Positions 1 through 6,313 of a stretch of 11,404 nucleotides of DNA are shown here, piece by piece. The stretch's first letter is position 1. Each line of letters opens with the position of its first letter. Made by a program: the position numbers and the translations under genes. The stretch is from UBA1081 sp045535305 (GTDB lineage: Bacteria > Bacillota > Clostridia > Oscillospirales > Acutalibacteraceae). The stretch covers positions 1 through 11,404 of the forward strand of contig JAZSLJ010000011.1 of the NCBI GenBank assembly GCA_045535305.1. Reading direction: 5' to 3'. The notes beneath the pieces were generated by a model, which saw only the letters and a program-made list of their open reading frames with translations, was not told the origin of the DNA and ran no database searches.

Positions 1-141
1 CGATATGATATAAATCCGCGTGCCGACAGGCACATATCGCATACATTTTTGTATATATCGCACCGTCAGGTATATCGCAAATCCGTTTACGGATTTATAT
101 CGCAAACAATAATTTATCGCACAGCGATAAATTATTGTTTA
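1..141. repeat. Palindrome array punctuated by ATATCGCA
   Basis: The 8-mer ATATCGCA occurs at 34-41, 55-62, 72-79 and 97-104, with a variant (TTATCGCA) at 114-121. Each gap holds a small inverted repeat with a short loop: 20-24/29-33, 41-45/50-54, 62-64/69-71, 79-85/90-96 and the 17-base perfect arms 104-120/124-140. In addition, 7-18 is the exact reverse complement of 90-101, so the whole block can fold on itself. The last arm contains the TAA stop codon of the neighbouring minus-strand peptidase gene and may act as its transcription end, although no T-run follows. The block may continue beyond the window edge. I see no gene here; it looks like a dispersed intergenic repeat. Confidence 0.8.
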
Positions 142-1137
142 CACCAGCGCTACCGCCTGTCTGCCCATAAAATCAAAGCATTTCTGTGCGATGCTTTTTT
201 CATATTTTACATATTTTTCTTCATCTAACGGGTCGTTGAAATAGTAATAGTTTTCATCAAAACCTGTCAGCACCATACAATGCTCGTGTACAGGATAAAG
301 AAATGTCTGTTTTTTATCGTAAGATTGCCATTGATAAAGGCTGTCCACTTCATTCATTCCCTGTGTTACCCATACGGCAACAGGAATGTCGTTTAATATA
401 TATTGCTGTGTGAGCTCGTCAAGAGTAAGACCTGTAAGATTTTTTGCAAACATCTGATTGTCAAGATATTTATTTAACGCTTTTATTATAACGGGGGCAA
501 AGCATCCCCAACCGCCTTTTTCACTTTTCGGGTCTCCTGCATAGGCTTCTTTGGGATTCGGGCCGTATCTGCAGCCCCATTTGATATATACATCTTCTTT
601 TTCAAGAAAATTGTCAGTAAATTCAACCGCATCAATATTAAAATTGTTATAGTGCAGAAGCATAACGGCACTTACCGCCTCACAGCCGTTGGGCAGTATC
701 CCCACCTGCGAAATGTACGGCACATCGATGATATAACTGTATTCGGCAGGTGTAAACCATTGTTTGCCGATTATCTCATTGGCTTTGACCGATGCCGCAG
801 GCTGACCGAATTGTTCAAGAATTTCAAGTATCAGATTAAGGCTTTCGTCGTCAATAATTCCGTTTTCATTAAGAATAATCACTTCTTCGGCAAAGATATA
901 ATCTTCCTCGACATATTCATTTTCACCGTAAACCATACTTTCCGAAAGATAATATTCATCTGCATTTTCAGCAGGCTCATCAAAATCTGCAAGAAAATAA
1001 TTATTGCCGATATTAATGTTTTTTGAAAAGCTGTTTTTGCGTGAAAGATTTATCATATTATACCCTAAAATTGCCGATAACGATGCAAAAATGATTGTGG
1101 TTGCCAATAACAGGGCAACCGTTTTATTTTTTACCAT
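139..1137 (-). CDS. Membrane-anchored C39-like papain-fold cysteine peptidase
   Basis: The 332-residue protein begins with a positively charged end and one hydrophobic segment (about residues 7-27), which suggests a signal anchor and an extracellular catalytic part. An acidic linker (about 50-85) leads to a peptidase C39-like domain of the YvpB kind in the C-terminal half. Visible landmarks are VPYISQ, the probable nucleophile Cys152 in NGCEAVSA, His286 in HEHCMVLTGF and Asp302 in FNDPL. Such domains cleave peptides or proteins, but the substrate is unknown. No ABC transporter or leader-peptide gene is nearby, so a bacteriocin-export role is unlikely. I chose the ATG at 1137 because a longer frame from a TTG at 1245 would start upstream of the preceding gene's terminator. 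The ribosome binding site is weak (GGGTG, 6 bases away). The gene ends inside the repeat block at 1-141. Confidence 0.75.
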   Translation of the reverse strand: MVKNKTVALLLATTIIFASLSAILGYNMINLSRKNSFSKNINIGNNYFLADFDEPAENADEYYLSESMVYGENEYVEEDYIFAEEVIILNENGIIDDESLNLILEILEQFGQPAASVKANEIIGKQWFTPAEYSYIIDVPYISQVGILPNGCEAVSAVMLLHYNNFNIDAVEFTDNFLEKEDVYIKWGCRYGPNPKEAYAGDPKSEKGGWGCFAPVIIKALNKYLDNQMFAKNLTGLTLDELTQQYILNDIPVAVWVTQGMNEVDSLYQWQSYDKKQTFLYPVHEHCMVLTGFDENYYYFNDPLDEEKYVKYEKSIAQKCFDFMGRQAVALV

Positions 1138-1155
1138 ATTTTTCACCCGATTACG

Positions 1156-1184
1156 ATTATAAAGGGTAAAAAGAAAAATAAAAC
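1156..1184 (-). promoter_or_regulatory. Candidate promoter of the C39-like peptidase gene
   Basis: A perfect -10 box TATAAT (minus strand, 1156-1161) lies just after the transporter's terminator. The -35 region at 17 bases spacing (GTTTTA, 1179-1184) is poor. Transcription from here would start near 1149, leaving only about 12 bases before the ATG at 1137, so the leader would be very short. Confidence 0.45.
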
Positions 1185-1200
1185 ATAAAAATAGTAAAGA

Positions 1201-1235
1201 AAATATAAAAAAATGGGACTGGCTGACAGTCCCAT
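1201..1235 (-). terminator. Rho-independent terminator of the GPH transporter gene
   Basis: Perfect 8-base arms ATGGGACT/AGTCCCAT (1213-1220 and 1228-1235) enclose a 7-base loop. On the minus strand the hairpin is followed by seven T residues and further AT-rich sequence. It lies 6 bases after the transporter's stop codon and separates that gene from the peptidase gene. Confidence 0.9.
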
Positions 1236-1241
1236 AAAATA

Positions 1242-2660
1242 TCAATACTTTCTTGAAAGCTGTTTTTCGGCTTCTTCTCTTGTGATTTCACCGCTGTTGC
1301 ACTTTGCCATTATCTGCACGTCTTTATCGTTGAGCTTATAGAAAATATACAAGCCGATAGAGAACAGGTAGCCCAGCACAGGGATAAGCGCATATGTTAT
1401 CCACAGCCCTTTAAGTGCTTCGGGAGTCTGCGTAACGCCCATTGAAGCAAGCTCTTCAAAGCTTGATGCAGTAACCTCTTTCCAGCCGAAGCAACCCAGT
1501 GCAAAAAGGCTGAGTGCCGATGCAACTGCCGCCGCAATCTTAACGGAGAAGGTCTGAATTGCAAATGTAATACCCTTTGCTTCCGTACCCGTTTTATATT
1601 TGCCGTACTCTGCGCAATCGGGAGTGAACATAAAGTTCATAACGCCCACAATAGCCATGGGAATGGAGCGTATAATTGTAAGAATCACGAAGAATACAAC
1701 GTTTTCGTACCCTGCAACAAATATCATAAGACCTGTTACAATCATAGCAACATTGCTCCAGAAATAAACCTTAAACTTGTCGAATTTGCGCACAAGAGCA
1801 GGTACAACGAGAGCCGCAATAAACTGCGGTGCGGCAGAGAATACGCTGATGATAAGATTGAACATCGAATTGCCGAAAAGGTAATAGGATGCAATAAGAT
1901 TGAGCGAGCTGTTTGTAAGGCAGGCATTTGCAATTATATATGCGCCGTAGAAAATAAGAAGATACTTGTTTTTAAAGAGATAGGAGAACATCTCTTTCAT
2001 TGTAAAGCTGCCGTCGTTGGCAGAGGGAACGTAATTCCTCTCCTTGCCCGTAATACCGATAGGTACCATCATAGCCGCCGCTAAAAGCGACACTATAACA
2101 ACTGTCCATGTATAGCTAAGGCCAACATATTCACCGGGCAGAATGGTAAACGCAATAGTGATAACACCAAGACCGATACCGCTTAAAATCTGACGTCTTG
2201 ACATAAGAATGTTTCTCTCGTCAAGATTTGATGTGATTGTTGTAACCATTGTATAAATGGGAACGTCGCAGATTGTATAAGCAGTATCCCAGAATATGTA
2301 TGCAACGCCGAACCATATAAGCTTTACAGTTTCGCTTGATGCGGTGGGAATGACAAACAGCAGAACTGACGCAACGGGAATAAGAACGGTAGATATTCTT
2401 ACCCAGGGCAGACATTTCTGTCCGTTTTTGAATTTTACTTTATCAAACAATGCACCAAACAGGGCATCATTTATTGCGTCCCACACCTTAACAGCCATAA
2501 CAACAGCACTTGCCTTGACCATATCAATGCCGGTCATCATAAGGTAAGTTGTAAGGAAATTTGCTACAAGAAAATAAAACACATTCTGACCTGTAAAATA
2601 GACAAGATATGAGTTTCTTTCCTTGAGCGAGGTCTGCCATTGAATTGCAGGTTTTGTCAT
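1242..2660 (-). CDS. GPH-family sugar:cation symporter
   Basis: This 472-residue, very hydrophobic protein fits the glycoside-pentoside-hexuronide:cation symporter family (MelB, XylP, UidB relatives; major facilitator fold). About 12 membrane helices are expected. Family-like features include an early VWDAINDALFGALFDK stretch (helix 2 and the following cytoplasmic loop, where MelB-type carriers bind the cation and sugar) and a central PDCAEYGKYKTGTEAKG segment typical of the C-terminal half. It lies downstream of ribulokinase on the same strand, so L-arabinose, ribulose or an arabinoside is the likely cargo; that is inference from context. The ATG at 2660 is chosen because AAAGGGG lies 8 bases upstream. 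A longer in-frame start at 2717 would translate the neighbouring repeat. The gene ends at a clear terminator. Specificity cannot be read from sequence. Confidence 0.88.
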   Translation of the reverse strand: MTKPAIQWQTSLKERNSYLVYFTGQNVFYFLVANFLTTYLMMTGIDMVKASAVVMAVKVWDAINDALFGALFDKVKFKNGQKCLPWVRISTVLIPVASVLLFVIPTASSETVKLIWFGVAYIFWDTAYTICDVPIYTMVTTITSNLDERNILMSRRQILSGIGLGVITIAFTILPGEYVGLSYTWTVVIVSLLAAAMMVPIGITGKERNYVPSANDGSFTMKEMFSYLFKNKYLLIFYGAYIIANACLTNSSLNLIASYYLFGNSMFNLIISVFSAAPQFIAALVVPALVRKFDKFKVYFWSNVAMIVTGLMIFVAGYENVVFFVILTIIRSIPMAIVGVMNFMFTPDCAEYGKYKTGTEAKGITFAIQTFSVKIAAAVASALSLFALGCFGWKEVTASSFEELASMGVTQTPEALKGLWITYALIPVLGYLFSIGLYIFYKLNDKDVQIMAKCNSGEITREEAEKQLSRKY

Positions 2661-2679
2661 AACAAATACCCCTTTCAAA

Positions 2680-2813
2680 CAATAATTAATGTACAATGTA
2701 CAATTTACAATGTACAATTATTGAATAATATATAAATCGGGTTAAAGGGCGCAGCCCTTTCCTTCATTGTACATTATACATTGTACATTGTTAATTAGAT
2801 AAATTATTGTTTA
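2680..2813. repeat. MITE-like composite repeat with TGTACAA words and central hairpin
   Basis: The outer words CAATAATT (2680-2687) and AATTATTG (2802-2809) are reverse complements. Inside them the left end carries stuttering TGTACAAT/TTTACAAT words (2690-2719) and the right end carries the same words inverted (2766-2788), giving imperfect terminal inverted repeats that begin AATTAA. The middle holds a hairpin, AAAGGGC-GCA-GCCCTTT (2744-2760). No protein is encoded. The right end provides the stop codon of ribulokinase (TAA at 2811-2813). The hairpin has no proper T-run, so at most it would reduce read-through from kinase into transporter. Confidence 0.75.
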
Positions 2814-4478
2814 TCCTCTTTGTTCAATCTTAATCTTCTTCAATCTCTTCATAACATCATTTTCGCCTCTGCCGAAATAGTCGTGAAGAATCTGATACTC
2901 TGCAAAGAGTTTATCGTAAATATCTGAATTTTCTTTAATGGGGTTATAAACAACATTCTTTATACTGCCCATAGCTCTTGCGGCGTCGAACACGCTGTCA
3001 TATCCGCCCTTGTCTGCACCTGCGGCAACTGCGCCGAAGATAGCACTGCCCAGAGCAGGACCTTGCATTGAGCCTGCAATTTTAACAGGCATTTTGAGCA
3101 CATCTGCATAAATCTGCATTGTCATGGGGTCTTTCTGGCTGATACCGCCTGATGCATAAAACTCCTCAACAGGCACGCCGTTTCTGCGGTAGTTTTCGAT
3201 AATTTCTCTTGTGCCGTATGCGGTAGCTTCAATCAAAGCTCTGTAAATTTCCTCGGGCTTTGTTGTAAGTGTCATACCGATAAGCATACCTGTAAGGTCA
3301 ACGTCAACAAGCACGCTTCTGTTGCCGTTCCACCAGTCAAGTGCAAGCAGTCCGCTTTCGCCGGGTTTCTGCACCTCTGCCTTTGAGCGAAGATACTTAT
3401 GAATATTCATACCTGCTTTTTCAGCCTCGTCGTAGTATGACTTGGGAAGGCAATTTTCAATAAACCATGCAAAATGGTCGCCCACACAGCTCTGACCTGC
3501 TTCATAGCCGTAGAATCCGGGCATAATGCCGTCTGCAACAACGCCGCACATACCGGGAACCTGCTTTTCTTCCTCACCCATAAGCATATGACAGGTTGAT
3601 GTACCCATAATTGCAAGCACCTTGCCGGGGCCGTCGATACCGACAGCGGGAACGCATACGTGAGCGTCAACGTTACCTACTGCAACTGCAGTACCCACTT
3701 TAAGACCTGTAAGTGCTGCGGCTTTTTCGTTGATTTCACCTGCTTTTGAGCCTAAGGGCATAATTTCTGTACCGAGTTTATCTTCAATAACATTTTCAAG
3801 TCTTGGATCAAGTGCTTTAAAGAAATCCTTTGAGGGATAGCCTGCTGTCTTGTTCCAGAGCGCTTTATAACCTGCAGTACAGGAGTTTCTTGTTTCGTTA
3901 CCGCAAAGCTGCCATACAATCCAGTCTGCAGCTTCAATAAATGTATCAGCAGCATCGTAAATTTCGGGAGCTTCGTCAAGAATCTGCCATATTTTCGGGA
4001 TTGCCCATTCTGATGAGATTTTTCCGCCGTAGTTATCAAGCCACTTTTCACCTCTTGCCGCCGCAATTTCGTTAAGCTTGTTTGCTTCGTCCTGTGCGGC
4101 GTGATGCTTCCAGAGCTTTACATAAGCGTGAGGATTATGCTCGTATTCGGGCAGAAGACAAAGAGGAGTGCCGTCTGCCTTTACGGGGATAAGTGTACAG
4201 GCTGTAAAGTCTGTACCAACGCCTATAACGTCATCTGCGGAAATACCGCTCTTTTCAAGCACTTCGGGAATTGTGTGTGCAAGCACGTCAAGATAATCCT
4301 GAGGATGTTCAAGTGCCCAGTCTGTGCCGAGCTTTGTGCCGTCAGGAAGATACTCATCCATAACTGCATGGGGATACTCATAAACAGCACTTGCCTTTTC
4401 CTCGCCTGTTTTTGCATCAACTATAACGGCTCTGCCCGAAAGAGTGCCGTAGTCAACACCGATTACATATTTACTCAT
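2811..4478 (-). CDS. araB: Ribulokinase (L-ribulose 5-kinase)
   Basis: A 555-residue FGGY-family sugar kinase of the length usual for AraB. It would phosphorylate L-ribulose with ATP to L-ribulose 5-phosphate, the second step of L-arabinose breakdown in the cytosol. The N-terminus VIGVDYGTLSGRA (residues 5-17) is the phosphate-binding start typical of ribulokinases. GNVDAH at 268-273 holds the probable catalytic base Asp271, MGTSTCHM (291-298) is another ATP-site loop, and GGISQKDPMTMQIYADVL (444-461) matches the second FGGY signature. The ATG has GAGG about 10 bases upstream. The sugar transporter follows on the same strand, 150 bases downstream across a repeat element. L-arabinose isomerase (araA) and ribulose-phosphate epimerase (araD) are not in the window, so they must lie elsewhere or the substrate may differ. 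The FGGY family assignment is very secure; the ribulokinase assignment is strong. Confidence 0.92.
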   Translation of the reverse strand: MSKYVIGVDYGTLSGRAVIVDAKTGEEKASAVYEYPHAVMDEYLPDGTKLGTDWALEHPQDYLDVLAHTIPEVLEKSGISADDVIGVGTDFTACTLIPVKADGTPLCLLPEYEHNPHAYVKLWKHHAAQDEANKLNEIAAARGEKWLDNYGGKISSEWAIPKIWQILDEAPEIYDAADTFIEAADWIVWQLCGNETRNSCTAGYKALWNKTAGYPSKDFFKALDPRLENVIEDKLGTEIMPLGSKAGEINEKAAALTGLKVGTAVAVGNVDAHVCVPAVGIDGPGKVLAIMGTSTCHMLMGEEEKQVPGMCGVVADGIMPGFYGYEAGQSCVGDHFAWFIENCLPKSYYDEAEKAGMNIHKYLRSKAEVQKPGESGLLALDWWNGNRSVLVDVDLTGMLIGMTLTTKPEEIYRALIEATAYGTREIIENYRRNGVPVEEFYASGGISQKDPMTMQIYADVLKMPVKIAGSMQGPALGSAIFGAVAAGADKGGYDSVFDAARAMGSIKNVVYNPIKENSDIYDKLFAEYQILHDYFGRGENDVMKRLKKIKIEQRG

Positions 4479-4505
4479 AAAAAATACGCCTCAATTCGTT
4501 ATATA

Positions 4506-4534
4506 ATTTTACAGTATATTTTAACATATATTAA
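4506..4534 (-). promoter_or_regulatory. Candidate promoter upstream of araB
   Basis: On the minus strand TTAATA (4529-4534) and TAAAAT (4506-4511) are separated by 17 bases. The match is moderate and the whole stretch is AT-rich, so other placements are possible. I found no convincing AraR-type operator or catabolite-response site beside it. Confidence 0.35.
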
Positions 4535-4599
4535 CTTATTTTATCTATTGACCGATTCAATAATGAAATGAATTTTATATTGTTGAATTTGCACAACGA

Positions 4600-4735
4600 A
4601 CAATAATTTGCCGTTTACAAATTATTGTAATGAGTAATGAGCAAGGAAAAATGAGCAATTACGGAAAAGGCTCCGCCTTTTAAATCAGCATATACAAATC
4701 TGAAATTATTACGATAATTACGCATTTCAGTTAGG
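4600..4735. repeat. MITE-like composite repeat with TGAGTAA/TGAGCAA words and hairpins
   Basis: It opens with the inverted pair CAATAATTTG/CAAATTATTG (4601-4610, 4618-4627). Stuttering words AATGAGTAATGAGCAA and ATGAGCAA (4629-4659) follow, then a GC hairpin AAAAGGC-TCC-GCCTTTT (4665-4681) and a final inverted pair CTGAAAT/ATTTCAG (4700-4706, 4724-4730). The layout copies that of the element at 2680-2813, with different words. Read on the minus strand the hairpins could end transcription of the candidate immunity gene, but neither has a good T-run. No protein is encoded. Confidence 0.65.
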
Positions 4736-4741
4736 TATATT

Positions 4742-5080
4742 TCAAATCAATTCAAATTCCCTCAAAAAGCTTTCATATTCAAATTGCTGAATAATATTAT
4801 TCATATCAAAACCAAAATTATCACGATACAATGTTAAAAATCGTATCGCCGCCAGATAGCCCGTCATGCTATCCGCAGAATCAGATACATTCGATTCTGC
4901 TTGGAAACATTCACAGAAATCATCAAATACTGCGCAATCTGCTGAATCTGTATCCTCAAACAAAAATGGATTCATGCTACCCAACAATGCTCCTAAAGAA
5001 TCATTTGCTGTTTCATTATAAAAGTTGTCCAACACATTAAATAATGCTGTATATAATTTCTTTTCAAAATTTTTATTCAT
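4742..5080 (-). CDS. Small acidic protein, candidate immunity protein
   Basis: A 112-residue, strongly acidic, apparently cytosolic protein without membrane segments or signal peptide. It has a helical look, with an FYNETANDSLGALLGSMNPF stretch (about residues 20-39) and a run of Asp/Glu residues in the middle. I do not recognise a named family with certainty. Its position is telling: the ATG at 5080 is 10 bases after the stop of the toxin-like frame and has a strong AAGGAG site 7 bases away, the usual place for an immunity gene. Acidic composition also fits a partner that binds a basic RNase. A longer in-frame start at 5242 would run through the toxin gene and has no better ribosome binding site. 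Role as immunity protein is inference from context. Confidence 0.7.
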   Translation of the reverse strand: MNKNFEKKLYTALFNVLDNFYNETANDSLGALLGSMNPFLFEDTDSADCAVFDDFCECFQAESNVSDSADSMTGYLAAIRFLTLYRDNFGFDMNNIIQQFEYESFLREFELI

Positions 5081-5090
5081 AATACTCTCC

Positions 5091-5363
5091 TTATGGTTTG
5101 CTAAAACCTGTACCAACATTCCACTTAAGAGGTGGATTATTAACACCACCATTTTGTATAGTATTTCCACGGACTTGAACCCACACTTGACTACCATCAT
5201 GTAAAGTCTGCGAATACCATTCATTTCCGTGTTTATCTGCACCTACATAGTTTTCTATCTTATTAGCAACACTTTCTAACAATGATCTATTTTCAGTTGT
5301 ATCTTCTAAATGTCCTTTTTTCTTTCTAAAAATATGCTTTAGTTGAGCTTCATTTTTTGGCAA
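5091..5363 (-). CDS. Toxin-like C-terminal domain, BECR-type RNase candidate
   Basis: A 90-codon frame with no in-frame ATG; the first possible start is a TTG at 5363 without a usable ribosome binding site. It begins PKNEAQLKHIF and continues with GHLEDTTENRSLLESVA (17-33), a GADKHGNEWYSQTL turn, then DGSQVWVQVRGNTIQNGGVN (56-75). This layout (basic helix with a His, then a four-strand sheet ending in an RG.x.QNGG turn) recalls short C-terminal RNase toxins of the Barnase/EndoU/ColicinE5/RelE group in polymorphic toxins and phage-encoded proteins. That likeness is from memory of the pattern and is not proven. The frame overlaps the end of the DUF4417 gene in the -1 phase, so it probably is, or was, that protein's C-terminus. 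A candidate immunity gene follows. Confidence 0.55.
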   Translation of the reverse strand: MPKNEAQLKHIFRKKKGHLEDTTENRSLLESVANKIENYVGADKHGNEWYSQTLHDGSQVWVQVRGNTIQNGGVNNPPLKWNVGTGFSKP

Positions 5364-6142
5364 CTTTTTTCAGTTGAGCCTTGCTCTCTGCGATTAGAAT
5401 TCCTGTTAGATGCACCTAATGCCGATCCCATTCCTTTATCAAAAACAATTCTTCCCATAATTGTTTTTGTATATGGTTTAAAACTATCAGTTTTCAAAAG
5501 TTCAGCTTTTTCTTCATATACAATCCTATAATGTTTTAAATAGCCAGTGGTTTCGGCATAATCAACTTCAATTATATCACATTTCATTTCTTCAAATGGT
5601 TTGCCGTAACAAATAACTGCCGTTGGCTTTATTCGCCGTAGCAACTCATTATATCCTTGCAGAAACAAATCTTTTTCAGTTCTTACGCCCAGGGTTGATA
5701 CGGCAACCGTACTTCCTTTTGGAATACCGTCAAAGCAAAACCAAAAAGTATCGGGAGCACCCCATGCAACAGTAGGTATAACCTTGATACCCATTGACTG
5801 AAAATATGCACCGCACCATCTGCTGCGAAATGTATTATAAATTTTCAAAGCCAACGGCATTTCAGTATAAATACTGAAATTAGGAGATAAAACAGCTTTA
5901 TACTGTTTAAGTCGTTTAATCCTCGGTTCAGGATCTTTCCATAAAACCTCAAATTTATAATCGTCCAAAAAAAAGTGAACGATTTTATCCGTTTCATCAT
6001 TACTCAATTTATCATAGCCTACAAGCTCAACTTTTTCAAGACTTATTTCGTCCTTTTTCAATAACGGCATATTAAACACACCATCACTTTTAAATTGGTT
6101 ACGAAGAAACATTGAATCTGTTCTGAATTCCTCACTTGTCAA
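5339..6142 (-). CDS. DUF4417 domain protein, probably missing its C-terminal domain
   Basis: 267 residues in the annotated frame. Residues about 20-215 fit the DUF4417 family, common in Firmicutes and their phages and of unknown function: VHFFLDDYKFE (55-65), SPNFSIYTEMP (86-96), YNTFRSRW (102-109) and CFDGIPKGSTVAVSTLGV (136-153) are the recognisable blocks. No signal peptide or membrane helix is seen. A Gly/Ser/Arg/Asn linker (235-258) leads to a short out-of-place tail (KSCQKMKLN). At the A-run 5365-5370 a -1 step would continue instead as KKLPKNEAQLKHIF into the toxin-like frame, giving a product of about 350 residues. The start is probably TTG at 6142, with AAAGGA 10 bases upstream; the next in-frame ATG (6112) has a poorly spaced GAGG. 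Confidence 0.75.
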   Translation of the reverse strand: MTSEEFRTDSMFLRNQFKSDGVFNMPLLKKDEISLEKVELVGYDKLSNDETDKIVHFFLDDYKFEVLWKDPEPRIKRLKQYKAVLSPNFSIYTEMPLALKIYNTFRSRWCGAYFQSMGIKVIPTVAWGAPDTFWFCFDGIPKGSTVAVSTLGVRTEKDLFLQGYNELLRRIKPTAVICYGKPFEEMKCDIIEVDYAETTGYLKHYRIVYEEKAELLKTDSFKPYTKTIMGRIVFDKGMGSALGASNRNSNRREQGSTEKSCQKMKLN

Positions 6143-6274
6143 ATCAAAAAAATCCTTTCTTTGTGTGATAAATGTAAAAAAACATTTTCACCCTTAGACC
6201 AAACAAGCAAAAAACAATACATTTTTTTGAATAAAATTAAAGAACAAACTTTGAATTTACAAAATATTCATATA

Positions 6275-6307
6275 TCATAAAAAAATCTGCCGTTGCCGAC
6301 AGATTTT
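6275..6307 (-). terminator. Rho-independent terminator of the M28 peptidase gene
   Basis: Eleven-base arms (6282-6292 and 6297-6307, with one G-T pair) enclose a 4-base loop that reads GCAA on the minus strand. The minus-strand side ends in a run of seven T residues. It begins 6 bases after the peptidase's stop codon and isolates the DUF4417 module from read-through. Confidence 0.88.
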
Positions 6308-6313
6308 ATATTA

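Noticed and set aside
1..141. CRISPR array
   Set aside because: The repeated word is only 8 bases, the gaps are themselves palindromic and of uneven length, and no cas genes are present.
652..1026. 124-codon plus-strand frame
   Set aside because: Antisense to the C39-like peptidase, no ribosome binding site and no family likeness.
139..1245. Longer start (TTG at 1245) for the C39-like peptidase
   Set aside because: It would begin inside the transporter's last codon and run through that gene's terminator; the ATG at 1137 follows a promoter and begins a normal signal anchor.
2661..2717. 19-residue N-terminal extension of the transporter
   Set aside because: It translates the TGTACAAT repeat words, and a strong ribosome binding site precedes the ATG at 2660.
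2690..2790. TGTACAAT words as AraR operators
   Set aside because: They superficially resemble the B. subtilis AraR site, but they are stutters of a repeat element located downstream of araB, with no matching site at the araB promoter.
5081..5242. 54-residue N-terminal extension of the candidate immunity protein
   Set aside because: It lies within the toxin-like frame, and AAGGAG stands before the ATG at 5080.
5364..5371. Certain programmed -1 frameshift site
   Set aside because: The A-run can slip and a -1 step joins the frames, but I see no clear stimulating stem-loop and cannot exclude a sequencing error or a mutation, so it is given only as one option.
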